In this document: one piece after another, positions 1 to 10,025 of the stretch
Layout of the letters: each line of letters begins with the position of its first letter
How positions within the stretch are numbered: position 1 is the first letter of the stretch
Source: Dastarcus helophoroides
Taxonomy: Eukaryota > Arthropoda > Insecta > Coleoptera > Bothrideridae
Assembly: GCA_028583605.1 (NCBI GenBank)
Contig: CM053327.1
Coordinates: forward strand, 31,341,126 to 31,405,125
Direction: 5' to 3'
DNA: 64,000 nt
Program-made: the position numbers and the translations under genes
Notes under the pieces: model-generated
Seen by the model: the letters and a program-made list of their open reading frames with translations, nothing else
Databases searched by the model: none
Told to the model about the DNA's origin: nothing

Positions 1-395
1 AGAAAATATAGGACACCTAATAAATGAAGATCAGAGTGGATTTAGAGCCGGAGGCCATGTGTGGACAATTTATTTATAATGCAACAAATTGCAGAGAAGT
101 GAAACGAATATTCCGAAGAAACCCATTTAGCCCTCGTAGATCTTGAAAAAGCTTTGACTTAATTCTCAGAATGAAATTATGAGACGCACTAGAATTGGCT
201 GGTACGGACCCACGAATAATCAGAATAATTAAGGAATTCTGTAAAGACAATAAAGCATATGTGAAGAATGGAAAGGCATTATCACCTGCGATTGAATCAA
301 CTAAAGGATTACCCCAAGAATGCCCTCTTTCTCCTTTCTTGTTTAACATATATTCAGAAATAGCACAAGGGTGGAAACGCAGATGGAAACCTATT

Positions 396-822
396 GGAAA
401 TGGGGTGTGTATGAACTATTTAGTTCAATGAAACACCACACTTTAATTATCGAGACTTTGTTTATTCAAGAGGTCTCGGAAGGTGTGTGTTGTCGTGACG
501 AAATTATAATCTCAACTTCGTAGTCGAAAAGGAATCTTTTCGTAATATTTCCAAATACATCTGGTCTATTTCATGATACACTGCTAATATACATGTCAAC
601 GTTAATCCCTTAAAACCTATATTCAGAAAAGGACTAACCAGTGTTCTTAGAATTAATCATCCACCTAAGAATGTTCCAAATAAGTTAAGTACCCGTCACA
701 GATTTCCGTTCGTAAAAGGATACAGGGAAACCCATAAAGCATTCAAGGGTGTCTAATATTTTCCTTTAAAATAAGTACCGATAGATTTTTGCTCTCACGT
801 TTTGAACGTGATTTCCAACAAA
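396..822. mobile_element. Unidentified ~430 bp insertion in the LINE RT
   Basis: LINE coding sequence stops after KRRWKPIG (about 375-395) and resumes with PMGIQVEDE at about 825. The residues on either side would be contiguous in an intact RT. The flanks AAACCTATTGG (left) and AAACCAATGGG (right) are similar and may be a diverged target duplication. The insert holds no coding signal. Its right end contains the small hairpin CACGTTTTGAACGTG near 798-812. It does not match the other repeat families I recognise here. Confidence 0.55.
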
Positions 823-1064
823 ACCAATGGGTATTCAAGTGGAAGATGAGTTTTTCTTCAACATTAACTTTGCTGATGACCAGATGTTAATAGCCCAAGA
901 TGCTTATAACTTCAAGTTCATGCTCAGAAGATTATGCAACACCTACAGTGAATGGGGACTCAATATTAATATTGCTAAAACTGAATATCTAGTATTAAAT
1001 TCGGATTCTAAATTTCAAATCATGGTTAATGACAACTCAACCATTAAACAAGTAGAAAAAACTA

Positions 1065-1223
1065 GTATCTCTCTGAAGGCTATCGAAACGCGGTAGAGCA
1101 TCCTCTGTTGTGTTTTTTATCTTTCTTGGTTTCAGGGAACAAAATTGTATTCAATTTTTGAAGATAACCAAGGACCAGTCCGTTCCACCAAAATTATTTC
1201 TGTGCTCGTTTGTCTTGTTACCA
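1065..1223 (+). mobile_element. Family A hammerhead-like foldback repeat, right-half copy
   Basis: This copy is inserted in the LINE and flanked by the 11-bp direct repeat AGAAAAAACTA (1054-1064 and 1224-1234). It contains CTCTCTGAAG, a deleted stem II, CTATCGAAACGCG, then the family right arm ending ACCAAGGACCAGTCC and GTTCCACCAAAA. About 30 bp at its right edge are unrelated. The surrounding LINE reading frame (QVEK, then EKTKYLGV) confirms the insertion boundaries independently. Confidence 0.75.
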
Positions 1224-1303
1224 AGAAAAAACTAAATACTTAGGAGTTACCATCACTGAAGAAGGGATAGGACATGCAAAAATTAAAAACCAAATAGAAG
1301 AGA

Positions 1304-1956
1304 GTAGAAAAATCTTAGGAGCACTCAATCCAGTATGCTGGGATAAAAATCTAAGCAATCGAAGCAATCTAAGCAAACAGAAGTTTGAATGGGTAAAACG
1401 CTAGTGGAACCAGTACTACTGCATGGAAGTGAAATTTGAACCTTAAATGTGGAGTGGAAGAGAAGGCTCAACACCATTGAGATAGATTATCTAGGAAGAA
1501 GTGCCAGGATATCACGATTAGAATAGGAAAATCTTAGGAGCACTCAATCCAGTATGATGGGATAAAAACATATCTAAATAAACAAAAGTTCGAATGGGTA
1601 AACGTGGAACCTAGAACTGTATGGAATACAGTATGGAAGCGAAATTTAGACCCTAAATGCGGAGTGGAAGAGGAGACTCAACACCATTGAGATAAATTAT
1701 CTAAGAAGAAGCGCCAGGATATCATGATTAGAGTAAAAAAATCTTAGGAGTACTCAATCCAATATGGTGGGATAAAAACATATCTAAACAAACAAAAGTT
1801 CGAATGGGTAAAACGCTAGTGGAACCTGGAAGTGTATGGAATGGAACGCTGTGTGGAAGTGAAATTTAGACCCTAAATGCGGAGTGGAAGAGAAGGCTTA
1901 ACACCGTTGAGATGAATTATCTAAAAAGAAGCGCCAGGATTTCACGATTAGAAAGA
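1304..1956 (+). repeat. Triplicated ~215 bp segment within the LINE
   Basis: Three direct copies start near 1304, 1526 and 1735. Each begins with AAAATCTTAGGAG and runs through AAAAGTTCGAATGGGTAAA, CCCTAAATGCGGAGTGGAAG and CGCCAGGATATCACGATTAG. The copies have diverged by substitutions and small indels, so the duplication is not recent. It triplicates the region just after the RT catalytic domain and adds frameshifts. Confidence 0.85.
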
Positions 1957-2290
1957 AAAAGGAACGAGGACATTCGAAATATTATGAACGCAAGAGAAAC
2001 CACAGTGGATAGAGTGGAAAAAAGAGGGCTAAAATGGTTCGGGTTCTTCTAATGGATGAACAAAGGTGACCACATCCAATACTTAAATGGAAACACACAG
2101 AAAAAAGGAGAAGGGAACGTCCCAGACGATCATGGAATGAAGGAATGAGGAAAGCCATGGTTCCTCGCCATCTATCCTTGTTTCCGTATCATACTCGCAG
2201 TGCTTTGAAGGCATAATGGGGTTACCCTTTGCGAGTGGATTAAACTTAAAAAAAGACAGACAGAAAACGAAGAAGAACAAGATAGAAGTA

Positions 2291-3120
2291 GATGGCGTTT
2301 AGGTGTAATAAGAACGCAAATATAATTTGATTTAAAACCCTAAAAAAAATCGAAAACTCGAGAGCTTGATGCGATTGAAGGTCAGTTATAATTTGGAACA
2401 GCTGTTCGCCCAAGCTTCCATACGCTATTCCTGAAATTCATTAGATCATCATGCCATCGCCGAATAATACACACGACAGTTAATTATAGGCTTCAACGTC
2501 GATGTTCTTGCCATCGCCGAATAATACACACGACAGTTAATTATAGGCTTCAACGTCGATGTTCTTATTGGCAATTTGTACTACCTAAAAAGAATCGAAC
2601 TTCAAGGTTTGCTATCGAAACGTGTATGTTGTCTGGTGACCTAATTTGAATTTTACGGTTCCTAACAAAGTGGGTATTGTAAACAATAAATGACCCTGAA
2701 CGTAATTAGAATAGTTTACGCATCGCAGACTTTTTTCTGGAAGTGCGCTCTTAAAAATCGTGTTTTCATACCCATTCTTTAATTTGTTCGTTTTTGTTTT
2801 GAACAAAGAACTGACAAAATTAAGGCGCCTCATGTATAGGTGAGTCACGGCGGGATCGCATTTCAAAACAATGTTGCTTCGTGATTTCCAACACAAATCA
2901 ATCTTCTTTAAACTTAATTATTCATATAAGATCTCTTCTGACATAAATAGATGTGCTATTGTGTCTTTTTAAAGCTTATTTGTAACTTGACATGATGAAT
3001 TGGAAATGAAATAATTTAATAACTGGAATTAGATGATAAAATAACAGGGTCATCATATTCTTATTTAAAGACTCTGCTTTATTCCATTTTTTACAATCGT
3101 CTTAAACAGATTGAGCATTT
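2291..3120. other. AT-rich intergenic DNA, no gene recognised
   Basis: Apart from the 57-bp tandem duplication at 2453-2566 I see no coding, RNA or transposon signal. A short antisense open frame at 2612-2896 has no recognisable domain and is not called. Confidence 0.5.
2453..2566. repeat. Perfect 57-bp tandem duplication
   Basis: Two head-to-tail copies begin GCCATCGCCGAATAATACAC at 2453 and 2510 and appear identical over 57 bp. In a region where other repeats are heavily diverged, perfect identity implies a recent event or an assembly artefact. Confidence 0.9.
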
Positions 3121-3138
3121 TAATTAAATTCTAGACTC

Positions 3139-3412
3139 TAATGCACAGACCAATGGTTTGAACATTTATTAGATTCGAAGTTTATAAACCAAAGACCAGT
3201 TTCGGTCTTGTTAGATCTCGTCAAGATCGAAACCGGTCTTTGGTTTCCAAACTTCGAATATAATAAATGTTCAAACCTATTGGTCTGTGCATTAGAATCC
3301 TTGTCTTCTGGTGGCTTTCCTAGAGAGCTAGGTGGTAGTGCTTCAACTGTTGGTAGTTCAGCTACTTATGATTCACTATACACAACTAGAGGGCTGCATG
3401 AATTTGTAGTCT
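3139..3412. mobile_element. Family B hammerhead-bearing repeat, head-to-head palindromic copy
   Basis: The left part (3139-3222) reads on the minus strand as family B. The right part (from about 3223) reads on the plus strand. Both arms contain the half-ribozyme AGATC/GACC-GAAAC-C/TGGTC-TTTGG, then AAACTTCGAAT, AATAAATGTTCAAACC and TTGGTCTGTGCATTAGA. The plus arm continues with CCTTGTCTTCTGG, TTTCCTAGAGAGCTAGG, CAACTGTTGGTAGTTCAGC and GCATGAATTTGTAG. That extension is also found at 52.2 kb, so the real unit is at least about 200 bp longer than the palindrome. The join lies at about 3221-3224, inside the CUGACGA box. Neither half is a complete ribozyme. Confidence 0.75.
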
Positions 3413-4589
3413 AGTCTACTTGCATAATTTTTTGACCGATAAGTAATCCTATTTACAAACTTCAAACGGTCAGTGCTTTTTAAATCTTAACGGGAGGGGT
3501 ACACTATATCTTTTGCTAATCAAGTAGACCAGTACGCTTTATAATGGTAGTGGCAGTTCAGCTGGCAAAATAGTACTCCCCGCTTAATTATTTCCATTGG
3601 TAGATGTGACTGAGGATAGGCCTTCTTTTGGACTCATGCATTCATGTCATTTAATCGTTTTTTTCGACAAAACATTTCCTCTCACGAATACAAGTAATGA
3701 ATATGGAAAAAGTGAAAACTTATTATTTTTTTATCCAAAACTTGTTAGTATTTTCGCTTCAGTTGAGTTCTATTTTTTCCTTCGTGTGACGTATTTTTTT
3801 CAACTGAAGCTTTTTTATGTTCTGAAATAGATATGTGGGTTCTTTCCCAATGTTTACAAGGAGGATGAAATTTCTTTCAGATGCAAATAAGTCGAATAAA
3901 TAAAGCACCAATTTATAAGCCAAAAAAAAAGTCTTACTGCGATGTTTATTTTACCTGTTTATTTGCCTAGCAAAACGTTTATACTGCTCGGTCGGGTAAT
4001 TTTCAATTTCTTGTAATGCTCAATATCATCGCGCTTTACTTACTCTACCTTATGTAAATATCTCGATCATTTACCCTAAAATGCTCATATTGCACCCTCT
4101 AAAGCCATTCTATACTGCACAAAAAAGGAATACTACCACAGAAAATAGAAAACAAATTCTGACAGTCATGACAATATTGCAATAGGTACAGAAAAGAGAT
4201 AAAAAATTTCAGGTGATTTTCAAAAGGCGGTCGCTCTAAAAAAGTGGTCATATAGAAGAATAAAAAAGCAACAGAGAAGAATAAAAAAAGCCAAACACAG
4301 GTTTCATGTTTCTAATTTTCTGACTTTGTCTTCAACATTTTTTGGTTCACTAGTTTTTGACTAATCATGAGGAAACTGTGGGTGAATATTTTTTTTCAAT
4401 TTTTGTTTACTTTTAGACTACGTGGCTATTAATACTTTTTACAATGACCCCATCATAATGCTTTTCGAGATAATATAATTTTTTTAATTCGACTAGTCTT
4501 CGACCCTGTTTGATAATTTTTCACAATTTTTCAATATAAAAACCAAATTCGAAAACTCGTTATTTTTAACCTTTAAATGAAAAATTGTT
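3413..4589. other. AT-rich DNA, no gene recognised
   Basis: No domain-bearing frame, RNA gene or paired terminal repeat was found. Short T-rich frames (for example 3597-3830) lack any recognisable motif. Confidence 0.45.
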
Positions 4590-4619
4590 CACTACATTAG
4601 GGATGCACAAAATTTTAAA

Positions 4620-4725
4620 AACATCGATACTGTATTCAATTGATGTATCGAAACATATATCGATATGTTTCGATACATCGGTACATTTATTCGATATTCG
4701 ATGTATCATATAAATTCAATACCAT
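4620..4725. repeat. ATCGATAC-rich subterminal repeats, left end
   Basis: Several overlapping copies of TGTATCGAAAC, ATCGATATG and CGATACATCGG in both orientations give local palindromes. Matching sequence lies just inside the right terminus at 8935-9095. Clustered subterminal motifs are typical transposase-binding regions in hAT elements; binding here is inferred. Confidence 0.6.
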
Positions 4726-4739
4726 ACAGCAGAACTTTT

Positions 4740-5749
4740 CAACCAGCGAGACGCGTCTCTCAGAATTTCCCTTTTTTCAAAATTCCTATTTTTTAAAACA
4801 AAGGTTTACTTATTTCCAATTTTCGATTTTTTTAAAATGTTAACTTTATCAAACTTCGACATTTAATAAAAAATTTTTGCTTCTGTTTAAAACTTCGATT
4901 TTTTAATTAAACTTCGAAAATTGTCCATTTCAAAATTCGACATTTAATAAAAAACTTCCGCTTCTGTTTAAATCTTCGTTTTTTTTTTTATTAAACTTCG
5001 CAAATTACAACTAGTTATAAAAATTTCAGTATTTAAGCTTTACTTTTTTCGAAATGCCAAGTTTTTTGAAAAGTTGATTTTTTTACGATTTTCCAAAATT
5101 AGGACTTCTTTTTCCAGAAATTGTGCCTTTGCTCTTTCCTCTTTTAATGTTTTTCTACTTTTTTAAAATGTCGACTTCAACATTTGGAAAGATCTTTTCG
5201 TAAATTTCGACTTTTTTTGAAAATTTTGAAATTTCTGAAATTACAATTTTTTCGAAAAATTTTGTTTTTTTGTTTGAACATCTCAACTTTATTGATAATT
5301 TCGACATTTTTTTTTTTCAAATTTTCGATTGTTTTTTTAATTCCAGACTTTTTTCAAAGTTTCGAATTTCTTTGAAAATCTTGGTTTTTCAAAATTCCAT
5401 TTTTTGATTAAACTTTAAAAAAATTTGGCAAATTTCGATTTTTTCAAATTTCCTTTGAAACTTGTTACTTTTTTAAAACCTTCGTATTTTTTAAAAAATT
5501 CTAAATGTCTATATGATAATTTCGAAATTTTTCAGAATTTTGACTTATTTTCAAATTTTCGCACTTATTTCCAAAATGTTAGGTTTTTTTATTTGAAAAT
5601 GCCTTTTAAAATTTTTGACCATTTTTTAAAATTAATCTATTTTTCCAAAATTTGCTTTTTCGAAAATTTTCATTTTTTTTTCAAAATATTTTTTGAAACA
5701 TTCTTTTAATTTCGAATATTTTTGAAAATTTTCGCACTTATCTATTATT
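4740..5749. repeat. Degenerate AT satellite, T-rich orientation
   Basis: Diverged units of roughly 18-24 bp are built on AAAATTTCGACTTTTTT (complement of the A-rich form). The recurring core TTTCGA(A/C)TTTTT is spaced irregularly. This is the same family as the other satellite blocks in the window and has no coding potential. Confidence 0.8.
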
Positions 5750-5764
5750 ATAATATTTTTGAAA

Positions 5765-6274
5765 ATTGAAACACAAATCTTGTCCCCTGAAACCAAAAAG
5801 ATTAAAAAACACAGCAGAAGTTGCTCTAACGCGTTTCGATAGCCAAGCTATCATCTTCAGAGAGATACTCAGTATATCTAATTATCCCTGAAACCAAGAA
5901 AGATTATCAAAAACACAACAGAAGTTGCTACAACGCGTTTCGATAACCAAACTATCATCTTCAGAGAGCTACTCAGTATCTCAGTATCTCTCATTATCTC
6001 TCTCAAGATGATAGCTTGGCTAACGAAACGCGTTAGAGCAACTTCTGTTGTGTTTTTTATAATCTTTTTTGGTTTCGATAACCAAACTATCATCTTCAGA
6101 GAGATACTCAGTATCTCTCATTATCTCTCTCAAGATGATAGCTTGACTATCGAAACGCGTCAGAGCAGCCTCTATTGTTTTTTTTAAGTCTTTCTTAAAG
6201 ACTTGGTTTCAGGGGACAAGATTTGTATTTCAATTTTTGAAGATAATCAAGGACCAGTCCGTTCCACCAAAAAA
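5765..6274. mobile_element. Family A hammerhead-like foldback repeat, complex nested copy
   Basis: It is flanked by the perfect 15-bp direct repeat ATAATATTTTTGAAA (5750-5764 and 6275-6289). Inside are two left arms (CTTGTCCCCTGAAACCAA, AACACAGCAGAAGTTGCT, then AACGCGTTTCGATAG) and two right arms in the opposite orientation (CTATCGAAACGCGT, then CAGGGGACAAGATTTGTATT and ACCAGTCCGTTCCACCAA). The insertion is therefore a compound palindrome. Four hammerhead-like modules lie in it, two per strand. Confidence 0.8.
5824..5864 (-). ncRNA. Hammerhead-like motif, family A, best copy
   Basis: Reading the minus strand: CUCU (5864-5861), CUGAAGA (5860-5854), one unpaired U (5853), GAUAGC (5852-5847), loop UUG, GCUAUC (5843-5838), GAAA (5837-5834), then CGCGUU, then AGAG (5827-5824) complementary to the leading CUCU. 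The order matches a type I hammerhead. Two departures are the extra U between A9 and stem II, and U at the expected cleavage position. The segment ACGCGU is self-complementary, so stem III could form only between two molecules. Activity is untested. Confidence 0.5.
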
Positions 6275-6289
6275 ATAATATTTTTGAAA

Positions 6290-6740
6290 TTTCTGACTTA
6301 TTGCAAAAATCGCTTTTTTGAGATTTTCGACCATTATTCAGTATTTTGATTTTTTAAATTCAAACAATTTTTTTTTCTTCAAAATTTCGACTTTTTTTTG
6401 AAAATTTTAACTTTTTTAAAAACTTCGACATTTGTCAAAATTTCTACTTATTTTTTCAAATTTTTCTTTTTTAGGAAATTTGGCTTTTCTAAAAATTGAG
6501 ACATTTATTGAAAATTCATCTATTTTTCTGTTTTGTGTTTTAAAAATTTACATTATCTTTTAAATGGCGTGGTATTTTTAAGACTAAATTTTTCGGAAAA
6601 TTTATGTTTTTTTCCCAATTTCACTTTTTTGACTTTGTTGGCCATGTTTCAATATTTTCAAAATTAAATACAAATTTTTGCAAAACGTCAATTTTTATAA
6701 ATTCAATATAATAAATATAATTTTCAATTTTTTTGAAAAT
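6290..6740. repeat. Degenerate AT satellite, T-rich
   Basis: This continues the satellite interrupted by the family A insertion, with the same TTTCGACTTTTTT-like units. It ends where strand asymmetry flips near 6740. Confidence 0.75.
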
Positions 6741-8178
6741 TTTAACTCTTTATTAAAATTTCAAAAAAATTAGAAATCTTAAAGAAAGTGGAAATTCTCC
6801 CTACAGTCAAAATTTCCAAAAAATCAAAATTTTGAAAAATGTCGAAGCTTTCATAAAAAATCAAAACTCCTAAGCAAAGGTAAGGATTTAAGAATTTTTT
6901 TTTGAAAATTTGATATTTCAAAAAAAAGTTGAAATTTTAAAAAATAGTCTGAAATTTAAAAAATATTCGAAATTGCGCAGGAGTGTTCAAAAATATTAGG
7001 TTTTCAAAATAGGTAGCAATTTTTGGATAAGTTGAAATTTAAAAAAAAGTGGAATTTTAAAAAAATGAATAATTTTTCAAAATTATCAAAAATTTCCAAA
7101 TTTGTGGAAGATAAAACTTTAAAAAAAAGTTAAAAAGTCACAAATCTTAAAAAGAAATTCAATAAAAAAAATGTTGAGCTAAGATTTAAAAAAAAGCCAA
7201 AATATTGGAAAAAAATCAAAATTTTGAAAAAAGCTCAAAATAAATCAGAGACTTTTAAATGCGACGAAATTTTTACAAAATAATTCAAAAATTTAACAAG
7301 AACCGATTTAAAAAAATAATCGATATTTTCAGATGAAGGCGAAATGTTCAAGAAAGTGAACATTTTTGAAAGTCAATATTTGACGGAATTCCGAAAATTT
7401 TCAAAATTTTTGAACAGAAAGTTTGGGTTTTAAAAAGAAATAAACTTTTGAGAAATAATGTCAGCATTTGAAAAGATACTGTTAAAAGTTAACCTTGTCA
7501 AAAAATTCAAAGAAATTGATGAAATAAATAAATTTCCAAAAAATCCTTTATAAAAGATGAAATTTTGAAAAATAATTCCGAAGTTAAAAATATAGGTTAT
7601 CAACGTTTTAAAGAAATGTGGAGATTTAAAAAAGTGACACATGTTCACTTAAATTTTCAAAAAAAAGTCGAAATTTTTGAAGAACCCAAATAAACGTGAA
7701 AATTATCAAAGCATTCTAATCTTCCAAAAAAACTAGAAAAGAAGAGTAAATATGTTAAAAAAAAGAAAAATTCCGGTTAGTTAAAATTTTTAAAAAAGTG
7801 TCTTATTTTTAGTCAAAATTTTTGATTGAATATTTCTATAGATTGGAATTTTGAAAAAATATCGAAATTTTTCAAAAAGTCGAAACTTTTTTTTTAAAAG
7901 CTGTGATTAAGTTGAAATTTATAAAATAAAATCAGAAATTTTAAAAGCATCGAATGTATCAAAAAAATTGGAAATTTTGCAAAATAAAGTCGAAATTTTA
8001 AATAAATGTTCTAAAAAAAAACCAAAGTTTTCAAAATAGGTCGAAATTTTTGGATAAGTCAAAATTTAAAAAGAGGTTAAATTTTAAAAAAGTAGGAATT
8101 TTCTGAATGGAAATTTGAAAAAAACGTCGAAATTTTCAAAACCTCAAGGTTTTCAAAAGGTGTCAAACTGTTAGACAA
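6740..8178. repeat. Degenerate AT satellite, A-rich orientation
   Basis: Units resemble GTCGAAATTTTGAAAAAA, the reverse complement of the preceding block. The pair forms a very long imperfect inverted repeat inside the hAT-like element. Confidence 0.8.
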
Positions 8179-8192
8179 TAACATTTTTAAAA

Positions 8193-8668
8193 TCATAACG
8201 AAGACTTCCACGGCCAGAGTCAGTACAGGATATACTTCTTCCGGGATTGGACCGTGTCAAAGAACTACTAAAAGTGTTCGACGTTTCGCCCACCATCGTA
8301 GGGGGCTTCTTCAGGAACAAAGAAAGAAAAATAGATGAAAAGACGAATATGAAGGAATACGCAAAAAAGGAAAAATAAAAAGGCCAATTTCAAAACATCA
8401 GAGCACGGTAACTCAGTAACTGAGAAAAAATAAAAAGACCAATTTCAAAACATCAGAGCACGGTAACTCAGTAACTGAGTTACCGTGCTCTGATGTTTTG
8501 AAATTGGCCTTTTTATTTTTTCTTTTTTGCACATTCCTTCATATTCCTCTTTTCATCTATTTTTCTTTCTTTGTTCCTGCAGAAGCCCCCTACGATGGTG
8601 GGCGAAAGGTCGAACACTTTTAGTAGTTCTTTGACACGGTCCAATCCCGGAAGAAGTATATCCTGTAC
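8193..8668. mobile_element. Family C hammerhead-bearing repeat, palindromic insertion
   Basis: It is flanked by the perfect 14-bp direct repeat TAACATTTTTAAAA (8179-8192 and 8669-8682). The two arms of about 220 bp meet near 8480, where GTAACTCAGTAACTGAGTTAC is itself a perfect palindrome. The outer ends read GTACAGGATATACTTCTTCC (left) and its complement at right. The left arm includes an extra copy of an internal segment (CCAATTTCAAAACATCAGAG twice). The left arm carries an intact hammerhead-like motif on the minus strand. The right arm has a damaged one (CTGCAGA and GAAAGGTC). There is no coding sequence. Confidence 0.85.
8276..8318 (-). ncRNA. Hammerhead-like motif, family C
   Basis: On the minus strand: GUUC (8318-8315), CUGAAGA (8314-8308), unpaired A (8307), GCCC (8306-8303), an 11-nt loop, GGGC (8291-8288), GAAA (8287-8284), CGUC (8283-8280), GAAC (8279-8276). 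Stem I (GUUC/GAAC) and stem II (GCCC/GGGC) pair perfectly. The cleavage-site triplet would be GUC, as in classic hammerheads. Stem III is the self-complementary ACGU, again suited to a dimer. The one extra base before stem II is non-canonical. Confidence 0.6.
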
Positions 8669-8682
8669 TAACATTTTTAAAA

Positions 8683-8935
8683 GCCAAAATTAAAAAAGAA
8701 CATTTTTTATAAGATAGAGATTTAAAAGAGTCAAAATTTTGAAAGTCGAGAGTCTTAAAAAACCCAAATTTTGATAAGAAGTCGAAATTTTCTGAAAAAA
8801 GTTTTAATTTTGAAATAAAATCGAAACTTTGAAAAAAATACAACTTTTCAGACAAATGGACATTTAAAAAATCTTCGATGTCTAGCTTTCCAAAAAATCT
8901 AGAATTTTCGAAAGAAAAAGTTGTAAAAAAGTCGA
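8683..8935. repeat. Degenerate AT satellite, A-rich
   Basis: This is the continuation after the family C insertion, with units such as AAGTCGAAATTTTCTGAAAA, up to the right subterminal region of the hAT-like element. Confidence 0.75.
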
Positions 8936-9095
8936 AATCGATACATCGAAAAAATATATTGATACTTTCGTTCCGATGTATCGACGGTATCGATATATTT
9001 TTTCGATGTATCGATTTCGACTTTTTTGAAACAAAAATATGGAACATCGAAACGAAAACATCGATGTTTTTGATATCATCGATGTATCGTGTGCA
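8935..9095. repeat. ATCGATAC-rich subterminal repeats, right end
   Basis: Inverted segments built on CGATACATCGAAAAAATATA and its complement flank CGTTCCGATGTATCGACGG. Further ATCGATG copies follow up to the terminal GTGCATCCCTA. This mirrors the left subterminal region. Confidence 0.6.
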
Positions 9096-9109
9096 TCCCT
9101 ACTCTGCAT

Positions 9110-9541
9110 CTTCACGTTTGACTCAAAGCACACATACATTTTTAAATATAATATGAAAGTTTTAGATTAATTTGTCATAAAATAAACTAATAGAGGATAA
9201 TCCAAATAACCCTGTAAACTACAGAAGAGGAATATAACAGTTAAGAAGTTTGTTCAGCATTAATCGTAAAATGTAACGTTGTTTGTTTTAACAGGGCGAT
9301 TACCAACTACCCCTAATTTACAAAGTTGCGTGTATTGCATGGCGTTTCCTTAACACAAAATGTTTGTCATAATCCATAAAATAACCCCTTTGTTGCCAAA
9401 GTGATCTACTCATGTATCTTAAAAATAATTAATTGTTACAATTATTGCGACTTAAGCTGCATTTGTCACGTAAACTAAACTATTAATAGAATACAGTTGA
9501 TCTGCTCTAAGATTGCTATTACGTCACAAGTAAAACTCGGA
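9110..9541. other. AT-rich DNA, nothing recognised
   Basis: No coding frame, RNA gene or repeat family member was seen. Confidence 0.45.
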
Positions 9542-9600
9542 GGGTGCGTTTAGATTAGGCACTTTATTCCGTACATTTTTCTCTCATATAAGTTTTTTTT

Positions 9601-9935
9601 GTGGAAAGGACTGGTCCTTGGTTATCTTCAAAAATTGAAATACAAATCTTGTCCCCTGGAACAAGAAAAATTAAAAAACACAACAAAGGTTGCTCTGGAA
9701 CCAAGAAAGATTAAAAAACACAAGGAGGTTGCTCTAACGCGTTTCGATAGCCTAGCTATCATCCTCAGAGAAATATTGTATCTCTCTAGAGATAGTCAAG
9801 CTATCATCTTCAGAGAGATACAGTATCTCTCTGAGGATGATAGCTAGGCTATCGAAAAGGGGTAAGGGTAACCTCTGTTCTGTTTTTTAATCTTTTTTTT
9901 TTTTCAGGGGACAAGATTTGTATTTCAATTTCTGA
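9601..9935. mobile_element. Family A foldback repeat, near-complete palindrome
   Basis: It starts GTGGAAAGGACTGGTCCTTG and ends CAGGGGACAAGATTTGTATT-TCAATTTCTGA. The left arm contains a small duplication (AAGAAAGATTAAAAAACACA twice). The central part holds GATAGTC/GATAGC and TATCTCTCTGAGGATGATAG, a hammerhead-like box with CUGAGGA. The right-arm GAAACGCG has decayed to GAAAAGGGG. Confidence 0.75.
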
Positions 9936-9945
9936 TAGAAGTGTC

Positions 9946-10025
9946 AACTATCCTGAGAGAGCCTATCCGAGACTTATCTACACAAATGGGAGCAGATAGC
10001 TTCTCTCAGAATAATTGATACTTAT
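9946..10025. repeat. Imperfect inverted repeat inside the MITE
   Basis: AAGTGTCAACTATCCTGAGA near 9946 pairs with its complement near 10000-10025 (TCTCAGAATAATTGATACTT), with about five mismatches over 29 bp. It is probably part of the MITE interior. Confidence 0.55.

Larger units (their letters stand above)
1..2290 (+). pseudogene. Non-LTR retrotransposon (LINE) reverse transcriptase, decayed, 5' truncated by window edge
   Basis: This is a dead LINE. In broken frames the left part reads SGFRAG, then LVDLEKAFD (5' part of the RT domain). It continues with GLPQECPLSPFLFNIY at about 300-350, matching the conserved GLPQGCPLSP block of LINE reverse transcriptases. After an interruption the catalytic box appears as FADDQ (about 866-881), where YADD is usual. 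KTEYLVLNS follows and KYLGV lies near 1236-1250. The 3' part (about 1960-2290) resembles the post-RT end of LINE ORF2: ERKRNEDIR, VEKRGLKWFG, then a frameshifted tail ending RWRLGV. Stops, frameshifts, two insertions and a local triplication make it non-functional. In a LINE the enzyme would copy its RNA at a nicked chromosomal target. No RNase H region or poly(A) tail is clear, and I cannot fix the clade. Confidence 0.85.
4598..9101. mobile_element. hAT-like non-autonomous element, 4.5 kb, satellite-filled
   Basis: The left end TAGGGATGCAC (4598) and right end GTGCATCCCTA (ending 9101) are exact inverted complements. Both termini continue with CATCGATAC/ATCGATG-rich subterminal sequence. The 8-bp flanks CACTACAT (4590-4597) and CTCTGCAT (9102-9109) match at 6 of 8 positions, consistent with an old 8-bp target duplication, the size typical of hAT transposons. 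There is no transposase. The interior is degenerate satellite, T-rich up to about 6740 and A-rich after it, so the element folds back on itself. It carries insertions of family A (5765-6274) and family C (8193-8668). Confidence 0.7.

Noticed and set aside
8553..9047. 164-codon minus frame
   Set aside because: It crosses the family C arm, satellite and hAT subterminal repeats. The peptide reflects those repeats and matches no protein family.
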